In this document: piece after piece, positions 36,916 through 51,160 of the stretch
Numbering within the stretch: position 1 is the first letter of the stretch
Layout: each line of letters begins with the position of its first letter
NCBI RefSeq assembly: GCF_051014445.1
Contig: NC_135134.1
Location: 4,741,672-4,805,671, forward strand
Direction: 5' to 3'
DNA from: Colletes latitarsis
Lineage: Eukaryota > Arthropoda > Insecta > Hymenoptera > Colletidae
Length of the DNA: 64,000 bases
Translations under genes and position numbers: made by a program
Notes under the pieces: generated by a model
Told to the model about the DNA's origin: nothing
Databases searched by the model: none
What the model saw: the letters and a program-made list of their open reading frames with translations, nothing else

Positions 36916-39720
36916 TGGACTGTTTCAGTGTGGTACCACATTGCTACGTGATCCAATCCAGAAAACCCCCAGGATCCGTTCAACAAGTATGTGAAGAATG
37001 CGAAAGTATGTGTCTGATGATGGCAAATCCCAGGCCTATCCCAGACATAACATGCGTTATCCTCTAAAATATTGATCGAAACCAGGTTTAATGGACTGCT
37101 TCAGTGTGGTACCACATAACTACGTGATCCAAACCAGAAAAAAACCCAGGATCTGTACAACTAGTATGTGAAGAATGCGAAAGTATGAGCCTGACGAGGG
37201 CAAATCCCAGACCTATCCCAGACATAACTTGCGTTATCCTCTAAAATATTGACCGAAACCTGTTTTAATCGACTGTTTCAGTGTGGAACCACATTACTAC
37301 ATGATCCAAACCAGAAAAAGCCCAGAATCTGGCCATCTGCTATGAGAAATATGCGAATGTACGAGCCTGATAAGAGCAAATCCCAAACCTAACCTAGACC
37401 TAACATGCGCCATTCTCTAAAATATTGATCGAAACCAGGTTTAATGGACTGTATCAGTGTGGTACCACATTACTACGTGATCCAAACCAGAAAAAACCCA
37501 GGATCTGTTCAACAAGTATGTGGAGAATGCGAAAGTATGTGCCTGATGATGGCAAATCCCAGGCCTTTCCCAGACTTAACTTGCGTTATCCTCTAAAATA
37601 TTCATCGGAACCAGGTTTAATTTACTGTTTCAGTGTGGTACCACATTAGTACGTGATCCAAACCAGAAAACGCCCAGAATCTGGCCACCAGCTATGAGAA
37701 ATATGCGAATGTACGAGCCTGATGAGAGCAAATCCCAGACCTAACATGCGTTATCCTCTAAAATATTGATCGAAACCAGTTTCAATCGACTGTTTCAGTT
37801 TGGGTAAACATTGCTACGTGATCCAAACCAGAAAAAAACCAGGATCCGTTCAACAAGTATGAGAAATATGCGAAAGTATGAGCCTGCTGAGGGCAAATCC
37901 TAGTCCCAACCCAGACCTAACATGAGTTATTCTCTAAAATATTGATCCAAACCAGGTTTAATGGACTGTTTCAGTGTGGTACCACATTAGTACATGATCC
38001 AAACCAGAATAAGCCAGGGATCTGTTCAACAAGTATGTGAAAAAGGCGAAAGTATGACTCTGATGAGGGCAAATCCCAGGCCTAACCTAGACCTAACATG
38101 CGTTATCCTCTAAAATATTGATCGAAACTGGGTTTAATGGACTGTTCCAGTGTGGTACCACAGTACTACGTGATCCAAACCAGAAAAACCCAGGATCCGT
38201 TCAACAAGTATGTGACGAATGCGAAAGTATGTGTCTGATGGGGGAAAATCCCAGGCCTATCCCAGACATAACTTGCGTTATCATCTAAAATATTGACCGA
38301 AACCTGTTTTCATCGACTGTTTCAGTGTGGAACCACATTACTACGTGATCCAAACCAGAAAAAGCCCAGAATCTGGCCATCAGCTATGAGAAATATGCGA
38401 ATGTACGAGCCTGATAAAAGCAAATCCCAGACATAACCTAGACCTAACATGCGTCATTCTCTATTATATTGATCGAAACCAGGTTTAATGGACTGCTTCA
38501 GTGTGGTACCACATTACTACGTGATCCAATCCAGAAAAAGCCAGGGATCTGTTCAACAAGTATGTGAAAAATGCGAAAATATGACCCTGATGAGGGCAAA
38601 TCCCGGACCTATCCCAGACCTAACATGCGTTATCCTCTAAAATATTGATCGAAACCAGTTTCAATCGACTGTTTCAGTTTGGGTAAACATTGCTACGTGA
38701 TCCAAACCAGAAAAAAACCAGGATCCGTTCAACAAGTATGTGAAGAATGCGAAAGTATGAGCCTCACGAGGGCAAATCCCAGACCTATCCCAGACATAAC
38801 TTGCGTTATCATCTAAAATATTGATCGAAACCAGGTTTAATGGACTGTTTCAGTGTGGTACCACATTGCTACGTGATCCAAACCAGAAAAACCCCAGGAT
38901 CCGTTCAACGAGTATGTGAAGAATGCGAAAGTATGTGTCTGATGATGGCAAATCCCAGGCCTATCCCAGACATAACATGCGCTATCCTCTAAAATATTGA
39001 TCGAAACCAGGTTTAATGGACTGCTTCAGTGTGGTACCACATAACTACGTGATCCAAACCAGAAAAAAACCCAGGATCTGTACAACTAGTATGTGAAGAA
39101 TGCGAAAGTATGAGCCTGACGAGGGCAAATCCCAGACCTATCCCAGACATAACTTGCGTTATCATCTAAAATATTGACCGAAACCTGTTTTAATCGACTG
39201 TTTCAGTGTGGAACCACATTACTACGTGATCCAAACCAGAAAAAGCCCAGTATCTGGCCATCAGCTATGAGAAATATGCGAATGTACGAGCCTGATAAGA
39301 GCAAATCCCAAACCTAACCTAGACCTAACATGCGCCATTCTCTAAAATATTGATCGAAACCAGGTTTAATGGACTGTATCAGTGTGGTACCACATTACTA
39401 CGAGATCGAAACATGAAAAAACCCAGAATCTGTTCAACAAGTATGTGAAAAACGCGAAACTATGGTCCTGATGAGGGCAAATCCCAGACCTATCTCAGAC
39501 ATAACATGCGTTATCCACTAAAATATTGATCGAAACCAGGTTTAATGGACTGTATCAGTGTGGTACCACATTACTACGTGATCCAAACCAGAAAAAACCA
39601 AGGATCTGGCCATCAGCTATGAGAAATATGCGAATGTACGAGCCTGATAAGAGCAAATCCCAGACCTAACCTAGACCTAACATGCGTCATTCTCTATTAT
39701 ATTGATCGAAACCAGGTTTG
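36700..39720 (+). repeat. Superblock G, copy 1 (partner about 42145-45352)
   Basis: About 3 kb recurs 5,445 bp downstream for the left part (to about 37,735) and 5,632 bp downstream (exactly 32 monomers) for 37,746-39,720. The 187-bp difference is one monomer plus the 11-bp deletion in copy 1 at about 37,740. Shared rare marks are CAGTTTGGGTAAAC, GTTTTCATCGACTG, CTATTATATTGATCG, GATCGAAACATGAAA and CTATGGTCCTG. Confidence 0.85.
37728..37750 (+). repeat. 11-bp deletion in the CCTAA-rich segment
   Basis: CCCAGACCTAACATGCG occurs where the usual text has two ACCTAAC units separated by CTAG. The monomer is 165 bp long. Loss of one copy of the internal 11-bp repeat explains it exactly. Confidence 0.85.
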
Positions 39721-40386
39721 ATGGACTGTTTCAGTGTGGTACCACATTGCTACGTGATCCAAACCAGAAAAACCCCAGGATCCGTTCAACAAGTATGTGA
39801 AGAATGCGAAAGTATGTGTCTGATGATGGCAAATCCCAGGCCTATCCCAGACATAACATGCGTTATCTTGTAAAATATTGATCGAAACCAGGTTTAATGG
39901 ACTGTTTCAGTGTGGTACCACATTACTACGTGATCCAATCCAGAAAAAGCCAGGGATCTGTTCAACAAGAATGTGAAAATGCGAAAATATGTCCCTGATG
40001 AGGGCAAATCCCGGACCTATCCCAGACCTAACATGCGTTATCCTCTAAAATATTGTTCGAAACCAGTTTTAATCGACTGTTTCAGTGTGGTAAAACATTG
40101 CTACGTGATCCAAACCAGAAAAAAACCAGGATCCGTTCAACAAGTATGTTGATAATGCGAAAGTATGTGTCTGATGAGGGAAAATCCCAGGCCTAACCTA
40201 GACCTAACATGAGCTATTCTCTAAAATATTGATCCAAACCAGGTTTAATGGACTGTTTCAGTGTGGTACCACATTAGTACATGATCCAAACCAGAATAAG
40301 CCAGGGATCTGTTCAACAAGTATGTGAAAAAGGCGAAAGTATGACCCTGATGAGGGCAAATCCCAGGCCTAACCTAGACCTAACAT
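39720..40386 (+). repeat. Block E, copy 4 (shorter)
   Basis: This matches 34,803-35,469 (offset 4,917 bp), including GTGGTAAAACATTGC and GTATGTTGATAATGCG. It has GCGTTATCTTG where the other copies have GCGTTATCTTC. Confidence 0.78.
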
Positions 40387-41791
40387 GCATTATCCTCTAA
40401 AATATTGATCGAAACTAGGTTTAATGGACTGTTTCAGTGTGGAACCACATTACTACGTGATCCAAACCAGAAAAAGCCCAGGATCTAGCCATCAAGTATG
40501 AGAAATGTGCGAAAGTATGAGCCTGATGAGGGCAAATCCTAGACCTAACCCAGACCTAACATGCGTTATCCTCTAAAATATTGATCGAAACTAGGTTTAA
40601 TGGACTGTTTCAGTGTGGAACCACATTACTACGTGATCCAAACCAGAAAAAGCCCAGAATCTGGCCATCAAGTATGAGAAATATGCGAAACTATGAGCCT
40701 GATGAGGGCAAATCCTAGTCCTAACCCAGACCTAACATGTGTTATTCTCTAAAATATTGATCCAAACCAGGTTTAATGGACTGTTTCAGTGTGGTACCAC
40801 ATTAGTACATGATCCAAACCAGAATAAGCCAGGGATCTGTTCAACAAGTATGTGAAAAATGCGAAAGTATGACCCTGATGTGGGCAAATCCCAGGCCTAA
40901 CCTAGACCTAACATGCATTATCCTCTAAAATATTGATCGAAACTAGGTTTAATGGACTGTTTCAGTGTGGAACCACATTACTACGTGATCCAAACCAGAA
41001 AAAGCCCAGGATCTAGCCATCAAGTATGAGAAATGTGCGAAAGTATGAGCCTGATGAGGGCAAATCCTAGACCTAACCCAGACCTAACATGCGTTATCCT
41101 CTAAAATATTGATCGAAACTAGGTTTAATGGACTGTTTCAGTGTGGAACCACATTACTACGTGATCCAAACCAGAAAAAGCCCAGAATCTGGCCATCAAG
41201 TATGAGAAATATGCGAAACTATGAGCCTGATGAGGGCAAATCCCAGACCTATCCCAGACCTCACATGCGTTATCCTCTAAAATATTGTTCGAAACCTGTT
41301 TTAATCGACTGTTTCAGTGTGGAACCACATTACTACGTGATCCAAACCAGAAAAAGCCCAGAATCTGGCCATCAGCTATGAGAAATATGCGAAAGTACGA
41401 GCCTGATGAGAGCAAATCCCAGACCATACCTAGACCTAACATGCGTCGTTCTCTAAAATATTGATCGAAACCAGGTTTAATGGACTGTTTCAGTGTGGCA
41501 CCACATTACTACGTGATCCAAACCAGAAAAAACCCAGAATCTGGCCATCAGCTATGAGAAATATGCGAAAGTACGAGCCTGATGAGAGCATATCCCAGAC
41601 CTAACATAGACTTAACATGCGTCGTACTCTAAAATATTGATCGAAACCAGGTTTAATGGACTGTTTCAGTGTGGCACCACATTACTACGTGATCCAAACC
41701 AGAAAAAACCCAGGATCTGTTCTACAAGTATGTGAAAAACGCGAAACTATGAACCTGATGAGGGCAAATCCCAGACCTATCCCAGACCTCA

Positions 41792-42143
41792 CATGCGTTA
41801 TCCTCTAAAATATTGTTCGAAACCTGTTCTAATCGACTGTTTCAGTGTGGAACCACATTACTACGTGATCCAAACCAGAAAAAGCCCAGAATCTGGCCAT
41901 CAGCTATGAGAAATATGCGAAAGTACGAGCCTGATGAGAGCAAATCCCAGACCTATCCCAGACCTCACATGCGTTATCCTCTAAAATATTGTTCGAAACC
42001 TGTTTTAATCGACTGTTTCAGTGTGGAACCACATTACTACGTGATCCAAACCAGAAAAAGCCCAGAATCTGGCCATCAGCTATGAGAAATATGCGAAAGT
42101 ACGAGCCTGATGAGAGCATATCCCAGACCTAACATAGACTTAA
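41792..42143 (+). repeat. Two successive near-identical TTCGAAACCTG monomers
   Basis: TTCGAAACCTGTT monomers lie at 41,816 and 41,992, exactly one unit apart, with CCAGACCTCACATGCG before each. A further one is at about 41,288. This locally expanded variant accounts for the extra monomer relative to 36-37 kb. Confidence 0.7.
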
Positions 42144-42144
42144 C

Positions 42145-45100
42145 ATGCGTCGTACTCTAAAATATTGATCGAAACCAGGTTTAATGGACTGTTTCAGTGT
42201 GGCACCACATTACTACGTGATCCAAACCAGAAAAAACCCAGAATCTGTTCAACAAGTATGTGAAAAACGCGAAAGTATGAGCCTGACGAGGGCAAATCCC
42301 AGACCTATCCCAGACATAACTTGCGTTATCATCTAAAATATTGATCGAAACCAGGTTTAATGGACTGTTTCAGTGTGGTACCACATTGCTACGTGATCCA
42401 AACCAGAAAACCCCCAGGATCCGTTCAACAAGTATGTTAAGAATGCGAAAGTATGTGTCTGATGATGGCAAATCCCAGGCCTATCCCAGACATAACATGC
42501 GTTATCCTCTAAAATATTGATCGAAACCAGGTTTAATGGACTGCTTCAGTGTGGTACCACATAACTACGTGATCCAAACCAGAAAGAAACCCAGGATCTG
42601 TACAACTAGTATGTGAAGAATGCGAAAGTATGAGCCTGACGAGGGCAAATCCCAGACCTATCCCAGACATAACTTGCGTTATCCTCTAAAATATTGACCG
42701 AAACCTGTTTTAATCGACTGTTTCAGTGTGGAACCACATTACTACATGATCCAAACCAGAAAAAGCCCAGAATCTGGCCATCTGCTATGAGAAATATGCG
42801 AATGTACGAGCCTGATAAGAGCAAATCCCAAACCTAACCTAGACCTAACATGCGCCATTCTCTAAAATATTGATCGAAACCAGGTTTAATGGACTGTATC
42901 AGTGTGGTACCACATTACTACGTGATCCAAACCAGAAAAAACCCCGGATCTGTTCAACAAGTATGTGGAGAATGCGAAAGTAGGTGCCTGATGATGGCAA
43001 ATCCCAGGCCTTTCCCAGACTTAACTTGCGTTATCCTCTAAAATATTCATCGGAACCAGGTTTAATTTACTGTTTCAGTGTGGTACCACATTAGTACGTG
43101 ATCCAAACCAGAAAACGCCCAGAATCTGGCCATCAGCTATGAGAAATATGCGAATGTACGAGCCTGATGAGAGCAAATCCCAGAACTAACCAAGACCTAA
43201 CATGCGTTATCTTCTAAAATATTGATCGAAACCAGGTTTACTGGACTGTTTCAGTGTGGTACCACATTACTACGTGATCCAATCCAGAAAAAGCCAGGGA
43301 TCTGTTCAACAAGTATGAGAAAAATGAGAAAATATGACCCTGATGAGGGCAAATCCCGGACCTATCCCAGACCTAACATGCGTTATCCTCTAAAATATTG
43401 ATCGAAACCAGTGTCAATCGACTGTTTCAGTTTGGGTAAACATTGCTACGTGATCCAAACCAGAAAAAAACCAGGATCCGTTCAACAAGTATGAGAAATA
43501 TGCGAAAGTATGAGCCTGCTGAGGGCAAATCCTAGTCCCAACCCAGACCTAACATGAGTTATTCTCTAAAATATTGATCCAAACCAGGTTTAATGGACTG
43601 TTTCAGTGTGGTACCACATTAGTACATGATCCAAACCAGAATAAGCCAGGGATCTGTTCAACAAGTATGTGAAAAAGGCGAAAGTATGACTCTGATGAGG
43701 GCAAATCCCAGGCCTAACCTAGACCTAATATGCGTTATCCTCTAAAATATTGATCGAAACTGGGTTTAATGGACTGTTCCAGTGTGGTACCACAGTACTA
43801 CGTGATCCAAACCAGAAAAACCCAGGATCCGTTCAACAAGTATGTGACGAATGCGAAAGTATGTGTCTGATGGGGGAAAATCCCAGGCCTATCCCAGACA
43901 TAACTTGCGTTATCATCTAAAATATTGACCGAAACCTGTTTTCATCGACTGTTTCAGTGTGGAACCACATTACTACGTGATCCAAACCAGAAAAAGCCCA
44001 GAATCTGGCCATCAGCTATGAGAAATATGCGAATGTACGAGCCTGATAAAAGCAAATCCCAGACCTAACCTAGACCTAACATGCGTCATTCTCTATTATA
44101 TTGATCGAAACCAGGTTTAATGGACTGCCTCAGTGTGGTACCACATTACTACGTGATCCAATCCAGAAAAAGCCAGGGATCTGTTCAACAAGTATGTGAA
44201 AAATGCGAAAATATGACCCTGATGAGGGCAAATCCCGGACCTATCCCAGACCTAACATGCGTTATCCTCTAAAATATTGATCGAAACCAGTTTCAATCGA
44301 CTGTTTCAGTTTGGGTAAACATTGCTACGTGATCCAAACCAGAAAAAAACCAGGATCCGTTCAACAAGTATGTGAAGAATGCGAAAGTATGAGCCTCACG
44401 AGGGCAAATCCCAGACCTATCCCAGACATAACTTGCGTTATCATCTAAAATATTGATCGAAACCAGGTTTAATGGACTGTTTCAGTGTGGTACCACATTG
44501 CTACGTGATCCAAACCAGAAAAACCCCAGGATCCGTTCAACGAGTATGTGAAGAATGCGAAAGTATGTGTCTGATGATGGCAAATCCCAGGCCTATCTCA
44601 GACATAACATGCGTCATCCCCTAAAATATTGATCGAAACCAGGTTTAATGGACTGCTTCAGTGTGGTACCACATAACTACGTGATCCAAACCAGAAAAAA
44701 ACCCAGGATCTGTACAACTAGTATGTGAAGAATGCGAAAGTATGAGCCTGACGAGGGCAAATCCCAGACCTATTCCAGACATAACTTGCGTTATCATCTA
44801 AAATATTGACCGAAACCTGTTTTAATCGACTGTTTCAGTGTGGAACCACATTACTACGTGATCCAAACCAGAAAAAGCCCAGAATCTGGCCATCAGCTAT
44901 GAGAAATATGCGAATGTACGAGCCTGATAAGAGCAAATCCCAAACCTAACCTAGACCTAACATGCGCCATTCTCTAAAATATTGATCGAAACCAGGTTTA
45001 ATGGACTGTATCAGTGTGGTACCACATTACTACGTGATCGAAACATGAAAAAACCCAGAATCTGTTCAACAAGTATGTGAAAAACGCGAAACTATGGTCC

Positions 45101-45352
45101 TGATGAGGGCAAATCCCAGACCTATCTCAGACATAACATGCGTTATCCACTAAAATATTGATCGAAACCAGGTTTAATGGACTGTATCAGTGTGGTACCA
45201 CATTACTACGTGATCCAAACCAGAAAAAACCAAGGATCTGGCCATCAGCTATGAGAAATATGCGAATGTACGAGCCTGATAAGAGCAAATCCCAGACCTA
45301 ACCTAGACCTAACATGCGTGATTCTCTATTATATTGATCGAAACCAGGTTTA
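42145..45352 (+). repeat. Superblock G, copy 2
   Basis: This is the partner of 36700-39720. Small differences include TAGGTGCCTGATG for TATGTGCCTGATG and CCTAATATGCG for CCTAACATGCG. Confidence 0.84.
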
Positions 45353-45840
45353 ATGGACTGTTTCAGTGTGGCACCACGTTACTACGTGATCCAATCCAGA
45401 AAAAGCCAGGGATCTGTTCAACAAGTATGTGAAAAATGCGAAGATGTGACCCTGATGAGGGCAAATCCGGGACCTATCCCAGACCTAACATGCGTTATCC
45501 TATAAAATATTGATCGAAACCAGGTTTAATGGACTGTTTCAGAGTGGCACCACATTACTACGTTATCCAAACATGAAAAAACCCAGAATCTGTTCAACAA
45601 GTATGTGAAAAACGCGAAACTATGGTCCTGATGAGGGCAAATCCCAGACCTATCTCAGACATAACATGCGTTATCCTCTAAGATATTGATCGAAACCAGG
45701 TTTAATGGACTGTATCAGTGTGGTACCACATTACTACGTGATCCAAACCAGAAAAAACCCAGGATCTGTTCAACAAGTATGTGGAGAATGCGAAAGTATG
45801 CGCCTGATGATGGCAAATCCCAAACCTATCCCAGACATAA
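44420..45840 (+). repeat. 13-monomer block H, copy 1 (partner 46708-48128)
   Basis: The offset is exactly 2,288 bp. Shared marks are CCTATCTCAGACATAAC, ATCGAAACATGAAA, CGAAGATGTGACC, AAATCCGGGACC and TATGCGCCTGATGATGG. The left part is also the right part of superblock G, so this segment exists three times (38.8, 44.4 and 46.7 kb). Confidence 0.84.
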
Positions 45841-46707
45841 CTTGCGCTATCATCTAAAATATTGACCGAAACTAGGTTTAATGGACTGTTTCAGTGTGGA
45901 ACCACATTACTACGTGATCCAAACCAGAAAAAGCCCAGAATCTGGCCATCAAGTATGAGGAATATGCGAAAGTATGAGCCTGCTGAGGGCAAATCCTAGT
46001 CCTAACCCAGACCTAACATGTGTTATTCTCTAAAATATTGATCCAAACCAGGTTTAATGGACTGTTTCAGTGTGGTACCACATTAGTACATGATCCAAAC
46101 CTGAATAAGCCAGGGATCTGTTCAACAAGTATGTGTAAAATGCGAAAGTATGACCCTAATGAGGGCAAATCCCAGGCCTAACCTTGACCTAACATGCGTT
46201 ATCCTCTAAAATATTGATCGAAACTAGGTTTAATGGACTGTTTCAGTGTGGTACCACAGTACTACGTGATCCAAACCAGAAAAACCCAGGATCTAGCCAT
46301 CAAGTATGAGAAATGTGCGAAAGTATGAGCCTGATGAGGGCAAATCCTAGACCTAACCCAGACCTAACATGCGTTATCCTCGAAAATATTTATCAAGGCC
46401 AGATTTAATTGAATGTTTCAGTGTGGTACCACATTACTACGTGATTCAATCCAGAAAAAGCCAGGGATCTGTTCAACAAGTATGTGAAAAATGCGAAGAT
46501 ATGACCCTGATGAGGGCAAATCCCGGACCTATCCCAGACCGAACTTGCGTTATCCTCTAAAATATTGACCGAAACCAGGTTTAATGGACTGTTTCAGTGT
46601 GGCACCACATTACTACGTGATCCAATCCAGAAAAAACCCAGAATCTGTTCAACAATTATGTGAAAATCGCGAACCTATGAGCCTGATGAGGGCAAATCCC
46701 AGACCTA

Positions 46708-48128
46708 TCCCAGACATAACTTGCGTTATCATCTAAAATATTGATCGAAACCAGGTTTAATGGACTGTTTCAGTGTGGTACCACATTGCTACGTGATCCA
46801 AACCAGAAAAACCCCAGGATCCGTTCAACGAGTATGTGAAGTATGCGAAAGTATGTGTCTGATGATGGCAAATCCCAGGCCTATCTCAGACATAACATGC
46901 GTTATCCCCTAAAATATTGATCGAAACCAGGTTTAATGGACTGCTTCAGTGTGGTACCACATAACTACGTGATCCAAACCAGAAAAAAACCCAGGATCTG
47001 TACAACTAGTATGTGAAGAATGCGAAAGTATGAGCCTGACGAGGGCAAATCCCAGACCTATCCCAGACATAACTTGCGTTATCATCTAAAATATTGACCG
47101 AAACCTGTTTTAATCGACTGTTTCAGTGTGGAACCACATTACTACGTGATCCAAACCAGAAAAAGCCCAGAATCTGGCCATCAGCTATGAGAAATATGCG
47201 AATGTACGAGCCTGATAAGAGCAAATCCCAAACCTAACCTAGACCTAACATGCGCCATTCTCTAAAATATTGATCGAAACCAGGTTTAATGGACTGTATC
47301 AGTGTGGTACCACATTACTACGTGATCGAAACATGAAAAAACCCAGAATCTGTTCAAAAAGTATGTGAAAAACGCGAAACTATGGTCCTGATGAGGGCAA
47401 ATCCCAGACCTATCTCAGACATAACATGCGTTATCCACTAAAATATTGATCGAAACCAGGTTTAATGGACTGTATCAGTGTGGTACCACATTACTACGTG
47501 ATCCAAACCAGAAAAAACCAAGGATCTGGCCATCAGCTATGAGAAATATGCGAATGTACGAGCCTGATAAGAGCAAATCCCAAACCTAACCTTGACCTAA
47601 CATGCGTCATTCTCTATTATATTGATCGAAACCAGGTTTAATGGACTGTTTCAGTGTGGCACCACGTTACTACGTGATCCAATCCAGAAAAAGCCAGGGA
47701 TCTGTTCAACAACTATGTGAAAAATGCGAAGATGTGACCCTGATGAGGGCAAATCCGGGACCTATCCCAGACCTAACATGCGTTATCCTATAAAATATTG
47801 ATCGAAACCAGGTTTAATGGACTGTTTCAGTATGGCACCACATTACTACGTGATCCAAACATGAAAAAACCCAGAATCTGTTCAACAAGTATGTGAAAAA
47901 CGCGAAACTATGGTCCAGATGAGGGCAAATCCCAGACCTATCTCAGACATAACATGCGTTATCCTCTAAGATATTGATCGAAACCAGGTTTAATGGACTG
48001 TATCAGTGTGGTACCACATTACTACGTGATCCAAACCAGAAAAAACCCAGGATCTGTTCAACAAGTATGTGGAGAATGCGAAAGTATGCGCCTGATGATG
48101 GCAAATCCCAAACCTATCCCAGACATAA
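46708..48128 (+). repeat. 13-monomer block H, copy 2
   Basis: This is the partner of 44420-45840. A further match follows between 45,880-46,230 and 48,509-48,859 (GTATGAGGAATATG, GTGTAAAATGCG), at offset 2,629. That is 15 monomers minus 11 bp, reflecting the deletion at about 48,290. Confidence 0.83.
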
Positions 48129-48279
48129 CTTGCGTTATCATCTAAAATATTGACCGAAACCTGTTTTAATCGACTGTTTCAGTGTGGTACCACATTACTA
48201 CGTGATCCAAACCAGAAAGCGCCCAGAATCTGGCCATCAACTATGAGAAATATGCGAAAGTACGAGCCTGATGAGAGCA

Positions 48280-48300
48280 AATCCCAGAACTAACATGCGT
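48280..48300 (+). repeat. Second 11-bp deletion in the CCTAA-rich segment
   Basis: CCCAGAACTAACATGCG shows loss of one internal repeat copy relative to CCCAGAACTAACCAAGACC seen near 30,170. The sequence background differs from the deletion at 37.7 kb, so this looks like an independent event. Confidence 0.82.
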
Positions 48301-49199
48301 TATTCTCTAAAATATTGATCCAAACCAGGTTTAATGGACTGTTTCAGTGTGGTACCACATTAGTACATGATCCAAACCAGAATAAGCCAGGAATCTGTTC
48401 AACAAGTATGAGAAAAAGGCGAAAGTATGACCCTGATGAGGGCAAATCCCAGGCCTAACCTAGACCTAACATGCGTTATCCTCTAAAATATTGATCGAAA
48501 CTAGGTTTACTGGACTGTTTCAGTGTGGAACCACATTACTACGTGATCCAAACCAGAAAAAGCCCAGAATCTGGCCATCAAGTATGAGGAATATGCGAAA
48601 GTATGAGCCTGCTGAGGGCAAATCCTAGTCCTAACCCAGACCTAACATGTGTTATTCTCTAAAATATTGATCCAAACCAGGTTTAATGGACTGTTTCAGT
48701 GTGGTACCACATTAGTACATGATCCAAACCAGAATAAGCCAGGGATCTGTTCAACAAGTATGTGTAAAATGCGAAAGTATGACCCTAATGAGGGCAAATC
48801 CCAGGCCTAACCTAGACCTAACATGCGTTATCCTCTAAAATATTGATCGAAACTAGGTTTAATGGACTGTTTCAGTGTGGTCCCACATTACTGTGTGATC
48901 CAAACCAGAAGAAGCCCAGGATCTGTTCAACAAGTATCTGGAGAATGCGAAAGTATGTGTCTGATGAGGGCAAATCCCAGGCCTAACCTAGACATAACAT
49001 GCGTTATCCTCTAAAATATTCATCGAAACCAGGTTTAATGGACAGATTCAGTGTGGTACCACATTACTACGTGATCCAAACCAGAAAAAGCCAGGGATCT
49101 GTTCAACAAGTATGTGAAAAATGCGAAGATATGACCCTGATGAGGGCAAATCCCGGACCTATCCCAGACCTAACTTGCGTTATCCTCTAAAATATTGAC

Positions 49200-49535
49200 C
49201 GAAACCAGGTTTAATTTACTGTTTCAGTGTGGTGCCACATTACTACGTGATCCAATCCAGAAAAAGCCCAGGATCTAGCCATGAAGTATGAGAAATATGC
49301 GAAATTATGAGCCTGATTAGGGCAAATCCTAGACCTAACCCAGACCAAGCATGCGTTAACCTCTAAAATATTTATCAAGACCAGGTTTAACCGACTGTTT
49401 CAGTGTGGTACCACATTGCTACGTGATCCAATCCAGAAAAACCCAGGATCCGTTCAACAACTATGTGAAGAATGCGAAAGTATGTGTCTGACGAGGGAAA
49501 ATCCCAGGCCTGATCTAGACCTAACATGCGTCACC
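49200..49535 (+). repeat. Two-monomer segment shared with 56239-56574
   Basis: The offset is 7,039 bp (40 monomers minus 1), the longest-range match noticed. Shared rare marks are GTGGTGCCAC, CCAAGCATGCGTTAACC and TTTAACCGACTG. Confidence 0.75.
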
Positions 49536-50639
49536 CTCAAAAATATTGATCGAAACCTGTTTTAATCGACTGTTTCAGTGTGGTACCAGATTAGTACATG
49601 ACCCAAACCAGAATAAGCCAGGGATCTGTTCAACAAGTATGTGAAAAAGGCGAAAGGATGACCCTGATGGGGCAAATCCCGGACTTATCCCAGACCTAAC
49701 TTGCGTTATCCTCAAAAATATTGATCGAAACCAGGTTTAATTTACTGCTTCAGTGTGGTACCACATTACTACGTGATCCAATCCTGAAAAAGCCCAGGAT
49801 CTAGCCATGGAGTTTGAGAAATATGCGAAATTATGAGCCTGATTAGGGCAAATCCTAGACCTCACCCAGACCAAACATGCGTTATCCTCTAAAATATTTA
49901 TCAAGACCAGGTTTAATCGACTGTTTCAGTGTGGTACCACATTGCTACGTGATCCAAACCAGAAAAAACCCAGGATCTGTTCAACAAGTATGTGGAGAAT
50001 GCGAAAGTATGTGTCTGATGATGGCAAATCCCAGGCCTATCCCAGACATAACATGCGTTATCCTCCAAAATACTGATCGAAACCAGGTTTTATGGACTGT
50101 TTCAGTGTGGTACCACATTACTACGTGATCCAAACCAGAAAAAGCCAGGGATCTGTTCAACAAGTATGTGAAAAATGCGAAGATATGACCCTGATGAGGG
50201 CAAATCCCGGACCTATCCCAGACCTAACTTGCGTTATCCTCTAAAATATTGATCGAAACCAGGTTTAATTTACTGCTTCAGTGTGGTACCACATTACTAC
50301 GTGATCCAATCCAGAAAAAGCCCAGGATCTAGCCATGGAGTTTGAGAAATATGCGAAATTATGAGCCTGATTAGGGCAAATCCTGGACCTAACCCAGACC
50401 TAACATGCGTTATCCTCAAAAATATTGATCGAAACCAGGTTTAATTGAATGTTTCAGTGTGGTACCGCCTTACTACGTGATCCAAACCAGAAGAAACCCA
50501 GGATCCGTTCAACAAGTATGTGGAGAATGCGAAAGTATGTGTCTGATGAGGGAAAATCCCAGGCCTAACAAAGACCTAACATGCGTTATCCTCAAAAATA
50601 TTGATCGAACCCAGGTTTAATCGACTGTTTCAGTGTGGC

Positions 50640-51160
50640 ACCACATTACTACCTGATCCAAACCAGAAAAATACCCAGGATCTGATTAACAGGAATGTGT
50701 AGAACGCGAAATATGTGTCTGATGAGGGCAAATCCCCGGCCTAAACTAGACATAACATGCGTTATCCTCTAAAATATTGATCGAAACCAGGTTTAATGGA
50801 CTGTTTCAGTGTGGTACCACATTGCTACGTGATCCAAACCAGAAAAAACCCAGGATCTGTTCAACAAGTATGTGGAGAATGCGAAAGTAAGTGTCTGATG
50901 ATGGCAAATCCCAGGCCTATCCCAGACATAACATGCGTTATCATCCAAAATACTGATCGAAACCAGGTTTAATGGACTGTTTCAGTGTGGTACCACATTA
51001 CTACGTGATGCAAACCAGAAAAAGCCAGGAATCTGTTCAACAAGTATGTGAAAAATGCGAAGATATGACCCTGATGAGGGCAAATCCCGGACCTATCCCA
51101 GACCGAACTTGCGTTATCCTCTAAAATATTGATCGAAACCAGGTTTAATGGACTGTTTCA
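50640..51160 (+). repeat. Three-monomer segment shared with 56625-57145
   Basis: The offset is 5,985 bp (34 monomers plus 1). Both have GATCTGATTAACAGG, GTGTAGAACGCG, CCCCGGCCTAAACTAG and AAAGTAAGTGTCTG. The AACAGG...GTGTAGAACGCG variant also occurs near 12,685, 57,715 and 58,770. Confidence 0.76.
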
